Positions 9,854-21,579 of a stretch of 64,000 nucleotides of DNA are shown in pieces; positions within the stretch are counted from its first letter, which is position 1, and each line of letters starts with the position of its first letter. Below the pieces are notes generated by a model, which saw only the letters and a program-made list of their open reading frames with translations, made no database searches and was not told the origin of the DNA. Origin of the DNA: Paramacrobiotus metropolitanus (taxonomy: Eukaryota > Tardigrada > Eutardigrada > Parachela > Macrobiotidae); assembly GCF_019649055.1 (NCBI RefSeq), contig NW_026570251.1:930001-994000 (forward strand), read 5' to 3'. A program made the position numbers and the translations under genes.

Positions 9854-12751
9854 ATGAACACCACAACCCGTTATTTTCGTGACCTCTTCAAAAATGCTCG
9901 TGAACTGCACCACGGGAACACAGTGCTGCTACAGCGAGACGCCGAGCAGTCGTGGTGGATGGGATTTGTGCGGGACATCCAGGACGATCGTTTCCTCGTG
10001 GACTTCGATGCCAGCTGAGTTCCCGCCCAGTGGGTCCCCGCGCAGCAACTCTGGCCCCATCATTTTCTCAGCCTGAATAACGCCTGGGAAGGGTCCGCGG
10101 TGCAGGTGGCGCTGCGGACGGCCGCCGATCAACCGATGGTCTTCCGGTCGTGCACCCTCATCAAGGAAGAGAAGTACTACGGATTGCTCTGTATGGTCCG
10201 CCTGCAGGACGACGGATCGGTACATGTCGTTCACCGCAATCATCTGGTGGCGACCCTACCGTCGGACGACAGTGAATGCTTCGCAGGTCGCGGCAGCGGG
10301 TTTCTGTTCCGGCGCTACGAGGTCGCCGATCCCCTAGGACAAGCGTTAACCACCGTGGATTTCCTGGCAATTTACGTTAACCAGGTGTGCCAGCTGAAAC
10401 TGAAGCCTGGCCGTGGAGTGCTCTGTGACGCCAGCTGCCCAGTGACCCATGATCAGGGTGTGGACGATATGGTGTTCACTTGCGCGGGACGGCATCAGAA
10501 GATGCAGGGAGGTCGGTATACCTTCGCTATCGGGTGCCGTGTCTTCGCGCGATTGACGGGCGAAAACACGGTCGTTTTCGTTTGCGCCGAGATGCATGGG
10601 AATGAGGAGGGTCACAGTTTGTTCTGGACCGCCGATTCCTTGCGGAGCGCACTGCGGGAGTACGTGAAGGAGGACTTGGTGGGACAGCGTCTTCGGCTGA
10701 TGTTCCCTCGCTGCAGCCCCGTGCTGTATGGTGAGTGCCGACTTTCCTTTTAACGTGTACAATATAGGACCGAAACATTTATCAGATGATAGGTTCTGAC
10801 GTATACTGCGCAAACAAACGTTTCCCTGTTAGCAAACTTGTCAGCTGTGAATTTGTCATCATTTTGCAGAAGCGGATCCGGTCTCCATCAACGACCTCAG
10901 CCTTCCACTGCACACGACTATCCTGTCCCAACTGGATGTGGAGTCCCAGTGGCGAGTGCGCCGGTAAGAAAGTTAGACCTGCGTTAACAATTTTCTGAAA
11001 AGGAAAAATATTTTTTAAATGGGAATAATAAATATTTTTAAATACTTTTTGAAATATATTTTTTTAAATACTTTCGTAAATATTTTTACTTAATTTCTTA
11101 AATATTTTTTAATTATTTTTAAAATAATATAATTTTTATAATATTTCTTAAAATTTTTTTATAATTTGCTTTTAGTATTTTAGCGTGTTATAAATTCTTG
11201 ATATAAAACCGATTTATTTTAAGCGAAACATGACATATTTGAAAGAAACGACAGAAAGATTTATGAAAGTCTTGACAAGAATAAAGAGTGTAAACATTTT
11301 ATTTTCTACACTGCATCGGATACATGCTGGAAATGTTCGATCCAGCTACCATAAATAATTTGTTTAAGTTATATTATCTTCATTTTAAAAACCGCACAAA
11401 TGGTTTTAAATTTCAGTCCTGTAACTAACATGTACGATTATTGATCTTTAACGATCTTTTAGTGTGTGCACGCTGTGGTCTTGCCTTCAGTCTACGGAGA
11501 ACGTGTTCAAGCAGCACATCCTGATCGACGTGCGCCCACACCGCCACGTTACCATCGCGAACGACTCCCTGCCCGGCGAATACGACACCTACCGCGACCA
11601 CAAAATCCAGGCCTTACTTGGCAACAGCCTGTCGCCGTCCACCCGCTCCCTGACCCTCCGAGCGGACGGCGTGGATCTCGGTGAACGCCTGTGGATGATA
11701 CAAGCGGTGATCAGCGCTCAGGGTCTCCGCCTCCCTTGGCTTCTCGTCCAGAACGGGGGCGGCAGTTTCCTCCGGGACCCCAATGTCTCTTTTCTCTCCA
11801 TCTGCCACGGACCGCCCAACGGGGCCCTGCAGTGCCTGAACGTGTCGGAAGTGCTGACGGTGTGCGAGCAGCTGGTGTTGATGGATTACGACGTGTCCGC
11901 CGCCCTGATCGGGTCGGTGGTCAATATCATGCACTGCGGTCACGAGTGGGAGGTGTTCGACCGGGAGAGCGGGTTTATGCGCCGCAACTGGGCGTCCTGT
12001 TCGCCCGTCGTCATTCCGCGGTTGCAGTTTCGGCACACAGAGACCTCCGCGGACCAGCTGCGGGGGTTCCTGGCCGCGGTGGATGAACAGTGTCCGGCCG
12101 TTAGTCGCGAGGTTCGGAAAAAGATTACGGCAGTGTACGCGCGTTGGATGAAGGACTATCCGGGCCAGTGGGGCGGTATGCGCATGTTCCTGCAGCTGTA
12201 AGTCGCGTCATATTTTTTTAAATACAATTTTCAAATTTTGATTAAAATTAGAATATGAATTTTTTTCGTACAATGTCGGACACAATTTTTGTGAATTAAC
12301 AACTTTTGTTCAGTACGATGAAAGTATGTATACTTCGACGTTTTTCGCATTTCGCACAATTTCGCGAAATATGAGTTTACGCGCCGGAAACCGGAAACAC
12401 GGTATTGTTGCTTTATTCCACATTTAAAAAATGTGTATTAGTACTTAGTCAGTACTCCCGAGTGATTATAAAACTTGATAATTTTTATTAATCTCCTGTG
12501 CAAGCTTGTATAAATCGAACAGTTTTCACGAATACTTTTAGTTTTCTTAACGTCGGATGATGATCGGCATTTGGCATAATGACGATCATGAGGTGATGTC
12601 TTAAAAAATTAATTTGATATTTCATAGGTTTAACTGTCTGCGCGCCGACGACATTCCACAGCGCTGGCAAGGGATGGATTTGCGTCAACTGCAGGCTGCC
12701 TCGCTGACCAAGGTGACCTTTGCCGCGCTGAATGCATGCTACAGACGCTGA
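9854..12751 (+). CDS. F-box-like protein, four exons, with one in-frame TGA
   Basis: Proposed exons are 9854-10730, 10870-10963, 11463-12197 and 12628-12751. All have GT-AG borders and matching phases, giving about 609 codons plus stop. A splice-like TTTTCAG at 9834 may end a 5'UTR intron. The N-terminal segment (WWMGFVRDIQDDRFLVDFD) resembles an Agenet or Tudor-type barrel strand set, which is an inference. Exon 2 encodes the F-box-like helix pair (SINDLSLPLHTTILSQLDV), which continues into VCTLW across the exon 2/3 junction. An F-box recruits a substrate adaptor to an SCF ubiquitin ligase through Skp1. The C-terminal ~270 residues are not recognised. Codon 55 is TGA (10016-10018), while the frame upstream and downstream is the same and protein-like. 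A nonsense allele, readthrough, or downstream initiation are all possible. The product is probably cytosolic. Confidence 0.72.
11000..11460. other. AT-rich third intron-like segment of the F-box gene
   Basis: This lies within the intron between exons 2 and 3 (10964-11462). It is extremely A/T-rich, with recurring TAAATATTTTT-type blocks between 11020 and 11180. No coding or RNA gene is seen in it. Confidence 0.55.
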
Positions 12752-14129
12752 AGGGAGCCGACACTTCGCTGCAAGCGGTTTTGGATGGTGTTGCTGCTAG
12801 TTAACCTTTACCGAATCGTAGCTCCTTTCGGAGCATGTAACTCATTTTAATCTAATCCACATGGCATATCCCTCCTGGAAGCCGTTTTATCCAGAGTATC
12901 CTGATTTGTAATAATACTATTATTGATGATTCATTCGTTTAGTTTCTAACGATGACGACCATGACTCCATGAGTTTTCTTATTAGTATTCTGTAATTATA
13001 TGGCCTCGGTTGGCAGTTATATGGCCTGTAATTATATTTCGCCAATTTCGGCATATACCTATCCGGCATCTAATTCTACAGTAGTTGATTCAAAGCAACT
13101 GTTAGAAAATGCAGTATTTCTGTGGTTATGTATTGACGGTGTGACCAATTATTATCTTATACCAGTGCACACTTCTTTGCTGACTTGTGAGAAGAGCAGC
13201 TAGTTTGAATTGTTAGAATTTCTAGCAGCCAGTTTGAATTGTTAGCAGATCGGCTAACAGCATTAAAAAGGATTAAATGGATCCCATTGGCAAATATAAT
13301 CAACACGTTAATTTTTATCGACTGAACACCGTTGCCCAAAACAAGCAGGACAATCGCACTTGGTTGTGAACTGAATGGTCATCAACTTTGTTCGAGTAAT
13401 TAACAAAACCCTTTACCCGCAAGCAGTACTGATTTTCGTACTTTAAGATTGAGGATCACAAGCAGACCATATTACCTGAGACTACATAGGTATTTCCAGA
13501 TTTACTGGATGTAATGATTATTACCGTCGAATAATTACGGTGCAGCTATTGATGTCTTTTCCAATAGGTCATCACTCACATACAATTAATACTATTAGGT
13601 ACTACATACTAGTGACTGCATCCTGAACAACTTGAGAAACATACGCAATTTACGGCATTCGTCTAATTAAACAAAAAAATTAATAATAATTTTATGGTCA
13701 CTATTTTCCCGGTTAAAAAGTACATATTTGTACTAGGACAAAAAATGCCTGGAAAGAATAAAAATGGCGGTTAGCAGACAAAATTGTGTCTTACAGGATA
13801 AAAACGCAACAATTTAAGGGGTATTGTGAATCGCACGTATCACGTGTCACCAAACGTTCGAAAAAAAGTGCTGAAAATACTATCATTGACACAAAAACTT
13901 TTAATAGGGATGTGTTATTATTATTTATGAGTTTTGTTAGGCCGCAACCAATAAAAAACAGTGGAGGTTCGCATTGCTGTTCAAGGAGCACCACATCACG
14001 CAAAAATTTCTGTCATCATCGCGATGAACACCGGCTGTACGGTGACGATGCTATGGCAACACCACAAAAAAAAAACAGTGAGAGTAGCTTGTGTAGTTCC
14101 TCGCAAGGCAAAGGCAGAAATAGGGATAG
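12752..14129. other. Spacer between convergent F-box and Ig genes
   Basis: This is the 3' space shared by the F-box gene (+) and the right Ig gene (-), which converge here. No exon is supported. A short duplicated phrase (TAGTTTGAATTGTTAG and CAGTTTGAATTGTTAG) occurs at about 13201 and 13228. The remainder is AT-rich unique sequence. Confidence 0.45.
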
Positions 14130-16194
14130 TCATCGGTCCGTGCCCTTTTGCTCAACGTTCAGATAGAACTCCTGCACAAACCATTCATCAAAGAGATCAT
14201 CGACACGGAACCAGCACTGGTATCGTCCAGCATCGCGTCGGTTGACGTTGCTGATGCGAAGTTGCAGGCCACATTTACAACCATCGTCAAAGATTGAATA
14301 CCACGTGTCCGCGCCGTATCGCGACCCCACCCCGTTGCGAAACGGACCATGGTCAGACGCGTAAATCAAATACTCCTCGCGGCGCAACAGAAACCGCTCC
14401 CCAAACGGATGCGGCACAGCGTCGAATTTCACATAACAGCGCAACTTGACCTCCTCCCCGACGGTGACGGTCATATTGGACATGGGCGGATCGAACAGCG
14501 TCTCCCGCGCCATGCGGGGACTAACGCGGTACCTCCGGGTGGTCACCAGCTGAGTGCCGTTATACTGCAGACACTCATACACGCCGCTGTGCGTCTGCGA
14601 GAAGTTGAAAAGGGTGATGGTGTAGAAGCGGTCTCCGGGAGTCATCGGGGTGTAGGCTACCGGTGTGTAAACCTGGATCAGTTCCCCACACTGGGGTCGC
14701 GGGCGTAGGCAGATATTCCACATCACATTCCGGTCGTCTTCCAAGTTGGTCGTGTTGGGAGATTGCAGCACACCGTTGAACTTGTATGGCGGATCTTGCG
14801 TCGGGGCTGGGTAGTCGTCCCCGGCGGGGCAGCGCAGCTCGACGGTGGTCCACAATGCAGCTCTGATAATGATGTCATCAGGACTGGGTTCGTGGCTGGA
14901 GGTTAGGTTAAACAACTTGTTCAACGATATCGTATCGGTTATGTTCCCTTGGGTAGCTTCGTCCAGCGTTTTCAGAACTGCAATGAAAAACGCGCAGTAC
15001 CGGAAAGGCGGAACTTTGACTGGTACAGAAAACCGCAGTTCGCACTAACATAAGATAGTTCTCTGTACAAAATTATGAAGCGATCATGGACGAACTCTCT
15101 GAGAACTTTGCGGTTTCCAAAATTTCTAGCGAGAATGAACACTAGAGAGAATCTAAACCTGGCTTTATACAAATATTCTCACGGTTCTCATTTTACCGAT
15201 GTCCGAATTCCCAGTTAAACGGTGTCGCAATGCTAAAGCGCGTGTAGCCGGAAAAAAGATTTGCGCTGTCAATGAAAAAGGTTTACATATCAAAGGTGCC
15301 GCCGGCAGAAAGGCTTACGCTGCCAAGGGAAGATGTTTACGTATCAATGGAAAAGGTTTACGTAGCGTAAAGTGACGTAAACCTTTCTGCCGCACCATGT
15401 GCCGGCATAATTTATTGCCCTCACCCAACAGACTGTACTGTCAAGAATTTTTTCGCGTTTGTGTTGACCTGAGCCACTTTCGCGGTAGTTGGCGGGTTTC
15501 CTTAGAATGTTGTTCTTCGTCCAGTCTGAATGCTGAGAGTCACTACTTTTCTAGAATTAATTAACGATCTAGTTCTGCCACTGGTTGGAACACCAAAGCA
15601 CAGTGGCTCTGAATGGCCATAGTGGTGTCATTGTCGGATCAATGGATGCCGCCAGCAGTCCGGCAGAAAAGTTTACGCGGCGCCTTTGATCGGAAGCCTT
15701 TAACCCGTAAACCTTTCTGGCAGCTACAAGCGGGTGTTAACCGCAGTTGTGAACTGATTGAACAAACTTAGTCGAAAATTCTTGCTGTGTTCCACTGTTT
15801 GTATACCGGAAACACGCATAATTATTAAAACGATGCTTTTGTCATTGTGGCATTGTGCAAAGGCTCGAAAAAATTAGGTGGAGAGATCTCACGGCGAAAG
15901 TGTTCAGGCTGGACGCTCCCGGCCGCATCTTTCCCATAGCGTTTTCACCGTCTGAATGTTCAATATCTGGATGTTGTGGTAATGTACGGTTGCAGTTGCA
16001 GATGATGACCTAGTTGTTATTGTTGTTGATTCCCAAATTTTGGAAATTAAATAGCCGCTGTAAAAGAAATACCGCTGCGCATTGGTATCGGCGCTTAAGA
16101 ACTCACTTGACTGACGATTGAGTCCTTTGTTAACCGGACATGTTTTGCTTAAACAAAAACAGCACATAACGAGCATTGAAGACACATGACTCAT
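14130..16194 (-). CDS. Secreted protein with two Ig-like domains (right copy)
   Basis: This is a paralogue of the Ig gene at 6705-8189 with the same plan. Exon 1 is 16194-16107 (88 bases, signal peptide MSHVSSMLVMCCFCL) and exon 2 is 14977-14130, giving about 311 residues in phase 1. Exon 1 ends before a clean GTGAGT donor, and exon 2 follows a TTTTTCATTGCAG acceptor. The two Ig-like domains show VELRCP and SGVYECLQ, then VKLRCYV and DAGRYQCWF. The protein ends EQKGTDR, extending past the point where the left copy stops. Ectodomain sites for N-glycosylation are present and no membrane anchor is seen. Most differences between the two exon-1 copies fall at third codon positions, which argues that both are under constraint. 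The intron (1129 bases) is about twice that of the left copy. Confidence 0.86.
15303..15392. repeat. Fold-back element with GTAAACCTTTCTGCCG arms
   Basis: Arms at 15303-15319 and 15376-15392 are 17-base inverted repeats with one mismatch. A nested inverted repeat (GGTTTACGT at 15355-15363 and ACGTAAACC at 15375-15383) lies inside. It sits in the intron of the right Ig gene. No target duplication is evident. Confidence 0.6.
15661..15723. repeat. Second fold-back element of the same family
   Basis: CGGCAGAAAAGTTTACGCGG at 15661-15680 pairs imperfectly with CCCGTAAACCTTTCTGGCAG at about 15704-15723. The arms carry the same motif as the fold-back at 15303, so the two are probably copies of one short element within the same intron. 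Confidence 0.5.
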
Positions 16195-17365
16195 GCTGCT
16201 GCGAAGTCGCAAGGGCAACGAAATTTTCACCGAAAATAATTATACGTTAAAAGTCGAGCTTAGTAGGCAAAGTGCCGCGAAGCCCTGTATTAAAATCGGT
16301 CTATATACACAGCGTATGTGATTCACACTGTCACGTTTCCGATTGACTACAGAAATTATAATTAATTTTAATAACATTCAGTACAACAGAACATAATAAG
16401 AAGCTGTATTATGTTTGTTAGACTGCCAATTTTCGAACCGCGTAAATCGAACTGTATTAGTTGCCATGTCAACTATGCTACATCATGTGCTCATACGCTG
16501 TTTCCATTAATCAAGTCTACGATACAACGCAGTCTGATTTTGCTACAGCAGACAAGTATTTCGCAACCGGCCTCCAACAAATCCGTTGTGACACCTGGTT
16601 AATATTTTCTTGTTGAAACGACCTTAGTACTCCAGACAACGCGATCCTGCCCATTGTGTGACATTTTTCTGCTCATCTAACAGAATTTTCGCGAACAGTC
16701 GCTACTTTCGTCACACTGACGCTACAACACCCCACCGGTTTCCGGAACCGTTAAGGTCATGCGTCACTGTTAAGCCACTGCCCGTTTTCCACGTCGTTCT
16801 TCGGTGTTCGTCCAACTAAGGTGTGGCCGATGCTGGAATTGTGGTAAGATCCCCACACATGATACCGGCTTTTTAACCACAGAAATATAACCTTGATCAC
16901 CGCCGCGTAATCAGCAGCCAGCGATCAGCAGGCACTACTGTTCGTTGTCAGCGCGACGCTGAAAAACACCGCTTATCACTGCTGCACATCGCCTATGCTG
17001 TCAGCGTTAACGTGAAATTGACTGGCGCGCGTTTCCGTGCATCCTCGTAGGAATTCCAGCTTAAAGCGCTGACTGGCTGCAGTGCGTGTGTTTCACTTCG
17101 AAGTCTTCGTGAGTCAAAACAGAGTTGTTGTTTGCGTTGTTCGACGGACATATTTATGCCGTGTGGAAGTGGAGCGAACGGTCCATAGTTTTTGCGTTTT
17201 GGTGTTCTTGACTTTATTTTGCCGGACGTTGAAGGCGCGTTCTGGATGTAAACAGCGGTTGAACAGAGATTGCAGTGATTTGTATTTTTAAAGTGGAGAT
17301 ATTCTCGCGGTGAGACATTTTGTTGTCAGTCTGGTTTGGTGCGCAACTGAAGGAAAATTTTCAAC
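16195..17365. other. Divergent promoter region, Ig gene and CUB-like receptor
   Basis: This 1.2-kb space separates the start of the minus-strand Ig gene from the start of the plus-strand receptor. It must contain both promoters, but no specific element can be defended. No exon is supported. The frame 17082-17291 is a leader-like open stretch without domain features. Confidence 0.4.
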
Positions 17366-20300
17366 ATGGAATTAAGAATTGTTCGATTGTTTCTCTCTTC
17401 TGTGTTTCTTGCGGCTTGTGTCCATGGAGCTTTATACTACGAATATCCCGAAAGTGAGTGCCATATTTTATTAAATATAATTTCGTTTATTTTATTTTAA
17501 AAAATTTGCTTTCTTTGTCAGTTTTTGTGTATAATAATTCCAAGCAATTTTATGGTGAATGAAAGCATATAATTCCAAAATACAAATAATAATTTTTGAA
17601 TCCGTCTGATAATAACTTTAACCAGTTATTATTGGTAGATGATAATTTGAATAAATGAATAATAGTCACGCTTTCTTAATAATCAGTAGGAATTCAGTTT
17701 GAATTCATTAACGCTGATCTGTCTGATCCTATCATTTGTCTTTAAGTATGATTTTGAACTCCAGTATAAATATTTACTTTATGAACAAAATCGAGTTGTT
17801 AATGGTTGTGTAACGCTAGAAAATGTCTACCACAAAATTATTAAATCATCGAATTAAGTTAAAAATTTACTCTAATTTACCTTGTAAATTTTGAACTTAC
17901 AACTAATCGGATTTGTTAAAAATTTAATTATTAAAATTATTGGCATAATTTGTTGTAGTCCGGATGGAGCAGTACTGCGATCAGACGGTCTACCTAACCT
18001 GTCCCGACAGCGACAGTTCCAGCGGACGAGCGGGAAAGCTGCACTTTTGGATTGTGCCGCTGGAGAACTGCTCGGTCAGTGTACAGACCAGTTACTGCTC
18101 GACGCCGCATGCCGTCTACTTTAACATACCGTAAGTACTCGTACTTCCATTAATTTTGCGATACTTTCTATCCGCAAACAGCGGTCGATGACGTCCACAC
18201 TGGTGCTTAATCAAAGTGCGATCTTGTCCAGTAAAGCAGAGTGCAAATCGAGATTTTAGCGACGCACAGACAGCCGCAGTCGCCGTTAGTACCGCCTAAT
18301 TAAAAAAAATTATTTGTGTAACAGGTCAAAATGACACTGTTTTTCGAATATGCATCTTATTTTAGAATGAAAACACAATATGTAATTTACGGGCATTATT
18401 GTATAGATTATTCCCAGTTTATTCCCAGTTTTTTTCACATCTCATAATTTTTTTGGCCACATAAATACAAATAATATTTATTTTTTTATTTTTTTACTAT
18501 TTTTGTTGATGCAAAATTTACTAACGTGTACTTCACGTACATTTTCAATGAGGATTTCTTTTGAATTAGGCGTTCGGATTTGGCCATGGAGGATTTCCTG
18601 GAGGTGTACGAGAATGTGCAGACCGGCAGCCGCGGTACCCTTATTAAGCGAATCCCAGGTGGTTCCAGCCCGCGCAGCCGTGAGCCGAATTCGGTGGCGC
18701 AGCTGTTGACATCGTACAGCAACAAACAGCGTCTCACCTTCAACCTGTACATTGAACCGAAAACGGCCCGCAACTACTCGCACGAAGTGGTCTTCGATTA
18801 TACCATCGTTAAAAGTACGCGCTTATAAAACAGCTAAAAATTAATAAGTCTTCGTACGTTTACGTACGTTTATTGTTTATAAAACATACGTACGTACGTT
18901 TATAAAACGTTTTTCTAATTATTATAAAAAATTTTAAGTATTATTTAAAAGCTGAAAACAATGTATATAACTGATGACAAACAGAGTCCAGTCTAAACAG
19001 CCAACACGTACTCTTTTTAACCCTTTTCACTAAATCTAGCGAATTTTCAAACTTGTTTATTCTATTATTTTTGTAAAATAAAATGTGATTTATTTTATCG
19101 TGCCAAGAGTTAGTGGAAATGTGCGACATAATCATTATACACATAATTTAAAAAAGTAATTTAAATACAGTGAAGTACTGCGTAATAATTAATAAAGTAT
19201 TAATTTTGCTAAGGTATAAATTGTTGCTTTTAAGGAATCAGTTAGAACCGTATTAAATTTGTAAGAAGATTCCATTATTTTCGATCGGTATTCTAATAAA
19301 GAACTTTCTTAGGTTTTCTTAACGGCTGTTAACGAATATTTTTTCGTGGTATTGCAGATGTGACCGGACCGAGCGAAACCTACTGCCGCGCCCTGAAAGG
19401 TTACATCCACAGTGACATCATCTGCGTGGACAGCAGCGACGACCGGCTGAACTGCCCGGTGGCCTACTATCCCACCACCGGCATCTCCAACCGCGCTTTC
19501 CGCCAACAGACATGCAGTACGTCTCCCTTATTTTCATAGAACACACTCCCGTATCACCCTGCCAATTACCCCGTAAACACGATCATTTTCATATAATTGT
19601 TATATAACCACAGATAATTGCTGATGACTATCAAGCACTACAGTTTAAAGTGTAGGGTGTTTTGAAGAATGTGTTGCTTAATCGGTGACTGATCTGTATT
19701 AGGTTCCAGTACGCGACTGGGTACAACGCGACGAGGCGGCTATACCGGTTCATCGTATACCACTACCGATGCGCCTAGACGCGACGGCGACCAGACTACG
19801 CGCTCGTATTACGGATCACCGCAGGAGGCCCATATTGACCGGTCGTTCGATGGTACGCAGTACAATCGAGTAATAACTTGTTGGTTGCTATAAAAAAACG
19901 AAAAATTTACGAAAACACTTATAAAAAATTGAATAAAATGAATGAAAAATATGCATATAATAAAAAATAAAATTTACTACAGACACAAAAGGCTATCGGT
20001 AAAAATATCAAAATAATACAGTAGAACAAATAAAAGAATTAAAAGTGATATAAAAAATACAGCATATTAATTTTCACCAGAATTTAAATTTCGAACTACT
20101 TGAAAATTTTAGAAACTTCAGTCGTTATACCAAGTAACATTATTTTTGGTTAAGCGACAATTTGTTCAGATTTCGAGAACGTCAGAGAACGTTGCATGGC
20201 TAAGTGATGATGGCTTTAAGAGGTCGCATCGCATGCATTTTGCCATCTCTCCCGATCTAGCCACATAATCAGCTATTTTAGGTTACTTAAAATTTTAGTT

Positions 20301-20676
20301 TTGCATATTCTGCAGCGGGTTATCCAAAAAGATATTAATTTCTACACAGATTTTATTTTATAAATGTCTTTAATCGGTGCAGTAGTAATTACGGTGATTT
20401 TATTAGCAAGTACAGATGATTTTTAATAATTTACCTATTACGCGAATTAATGCCGGTGTTTCTTATATAGAGCTGAAAAGCCTGAGCATAGCGGCCATCT
20501 TCCTGCTGCTCGTTATCGGCGTTCTGCTCAGCGTCTTCCTGACCATCTTCATTATGCGGCTGGCCGGCAAGCCTCTCCCCTTTATTGGGCCATACCGGAG
20601 GCCGGTAGGCGGTGACCGTAACGGGGATTCTAATCCGCTGTGGGATCCCAGCGGCAGCACTCCCGACAAATTCTAA
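17366..20676 (+). CDS. Single-pass receptor with CUB-like ectodomain and Ser/Thr/Tyr stalk
   Basis: Six exons are proposed: 17366-17453, 17959-18130, 18570-18814, 19358-19516, 19703-19852 and 20471-20676, giving about 339 residues. All junctions are GT-AG and in phase. Exon 1 is a signal peptide (MELRIVRLFLSSVFLAACVHG). Exon 2 is a Cys-containing beta-type segment (YLTCP ... ENCSVSV). Exon 3 is CUB-like, with DFLEVYENV, an IPGG turn, SVAQL and a hydrophobic strand ending FDYTIV. Exon 4 is a Cys-rich module (YCRALKGYIHSDIICVD, LNCPVAYY). Exon 5 is a Gly/Ser/Thr/Tyr-rich stalk absent from the two relatives at 55.8-62.1 kb. Exon 6 encodes a transmembrane helix (~276-300) and a short Pro/Gly-rich tail. 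It is probably a cell-surface protein of unknown ligand. Confidence 0.85.
18840..18905 (+). repeat. CGTACGTTTATAAAAC short repeats in an intron
   Basis: The third intron of the receptor gene has near-palindromic CGTACGTTTA and TACGTACGTACG strings with repeated TTTATAAAAC between 18850 and 18908. It looks like a small local tandem expansion. Confidence 0.5.
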
Positions 20677-20875
20677 GTTGTTACATAAATCTTGTAGTCA
20701 GCCTCTTGTCAGCGGTTATGCTGACCCTGTTTCGTTGCCTTGTTAGATTGCTGTCTTTCCGTATTCTGTGTATTATCAAGTTGCCATGTTGAGCCAAGAG
20801 GCGAACCTTTCATGGAAAAAGGGTGCACTGAATCTGTATTTTGTTAGTATTTAATGTTTATATTTCAGTTGCGGG

Positions 20876-20881
20876 AATAAA
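20876..20881 (+). promoter_or_regulatory. Polyadenylation signal AATAAA
   Basis: A canonical AATAAA lies 200 bases after the stop codon of the CUB-like receptor at 17366-20676 and is the first such hexamer downstream. It is the likely 3' end signal for that gene. Confidence 0.6.
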
Positions 20882-20889
20882 CTCACTGC

Positions 20890-21575
20890 GAACTCACAGA
20901 ATTGCATAATTTGTATACACAGCCCAGCTAATATTTCCATCATGGTTGTGGGCGTTGCACGATAACTTATTTCCCTGTTTTCGTGTTCATCACCATTGAC
21001 CGCTGGCGTATTTGAGTGTCAAACAAGTATCTCTGCTAAGCTATTAGGCCTTTGCAGACGGTATATGCTGAGTTGTACATCCGCCATAGTTGTATTGTGC
21101 AAAAATAGCGTTATGGCTTTAGCTGAAAACAAAAGGTACTGGTGTTCAGAAAACGGTGATTTTCCGAAAAAAAGCAGAAAAAAGGCCAATTCCGGTGCTT
21201 TTAGATATGGTTTTGGTGAAGCAGAGAAATCCTGTTTCCGTGCGTGCGATCGGCGTGGACGACCAATAAACCTCAACTTGATATTCTGCACTGTCTGAAA
21301 CTGAATAAAACATTGCGAAATGTGGGACAGAAAATATTGTATGCATGTTCTAAGCGGCAACAGCCAGTGCAGATATACATACACACTAATACGCTCATCA
21401 AAATGATTAAATTTTGCATAATACAGTAATTAAGTATTATGATCTCGTTGCTATATTTGTTTCGGTGACAGAGATCTGATAACGAATTTGCCGTGCCAGA
21501 GCCATTTTACAAACGCTTTATACATTAAACTGTAAGAATACTGATACTCACCCCATACTAGCCGATTTACACGTA
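20890..21575. other. Spacer, no supported gene
   Basis: No exon is supported on either strand. The overlapping open frames near 21000-21384 run on both strands and show no domain pattern. Confidence 0.4.
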
Positions 21576-21579
21576 ATAA

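Noticed and set aside
11614-12036. Minus-strand ORF opposite F-box exon 3
   Set aside because: It is a shadow of the plus-strand exon; splice phases and paralogy support only the plus strand.
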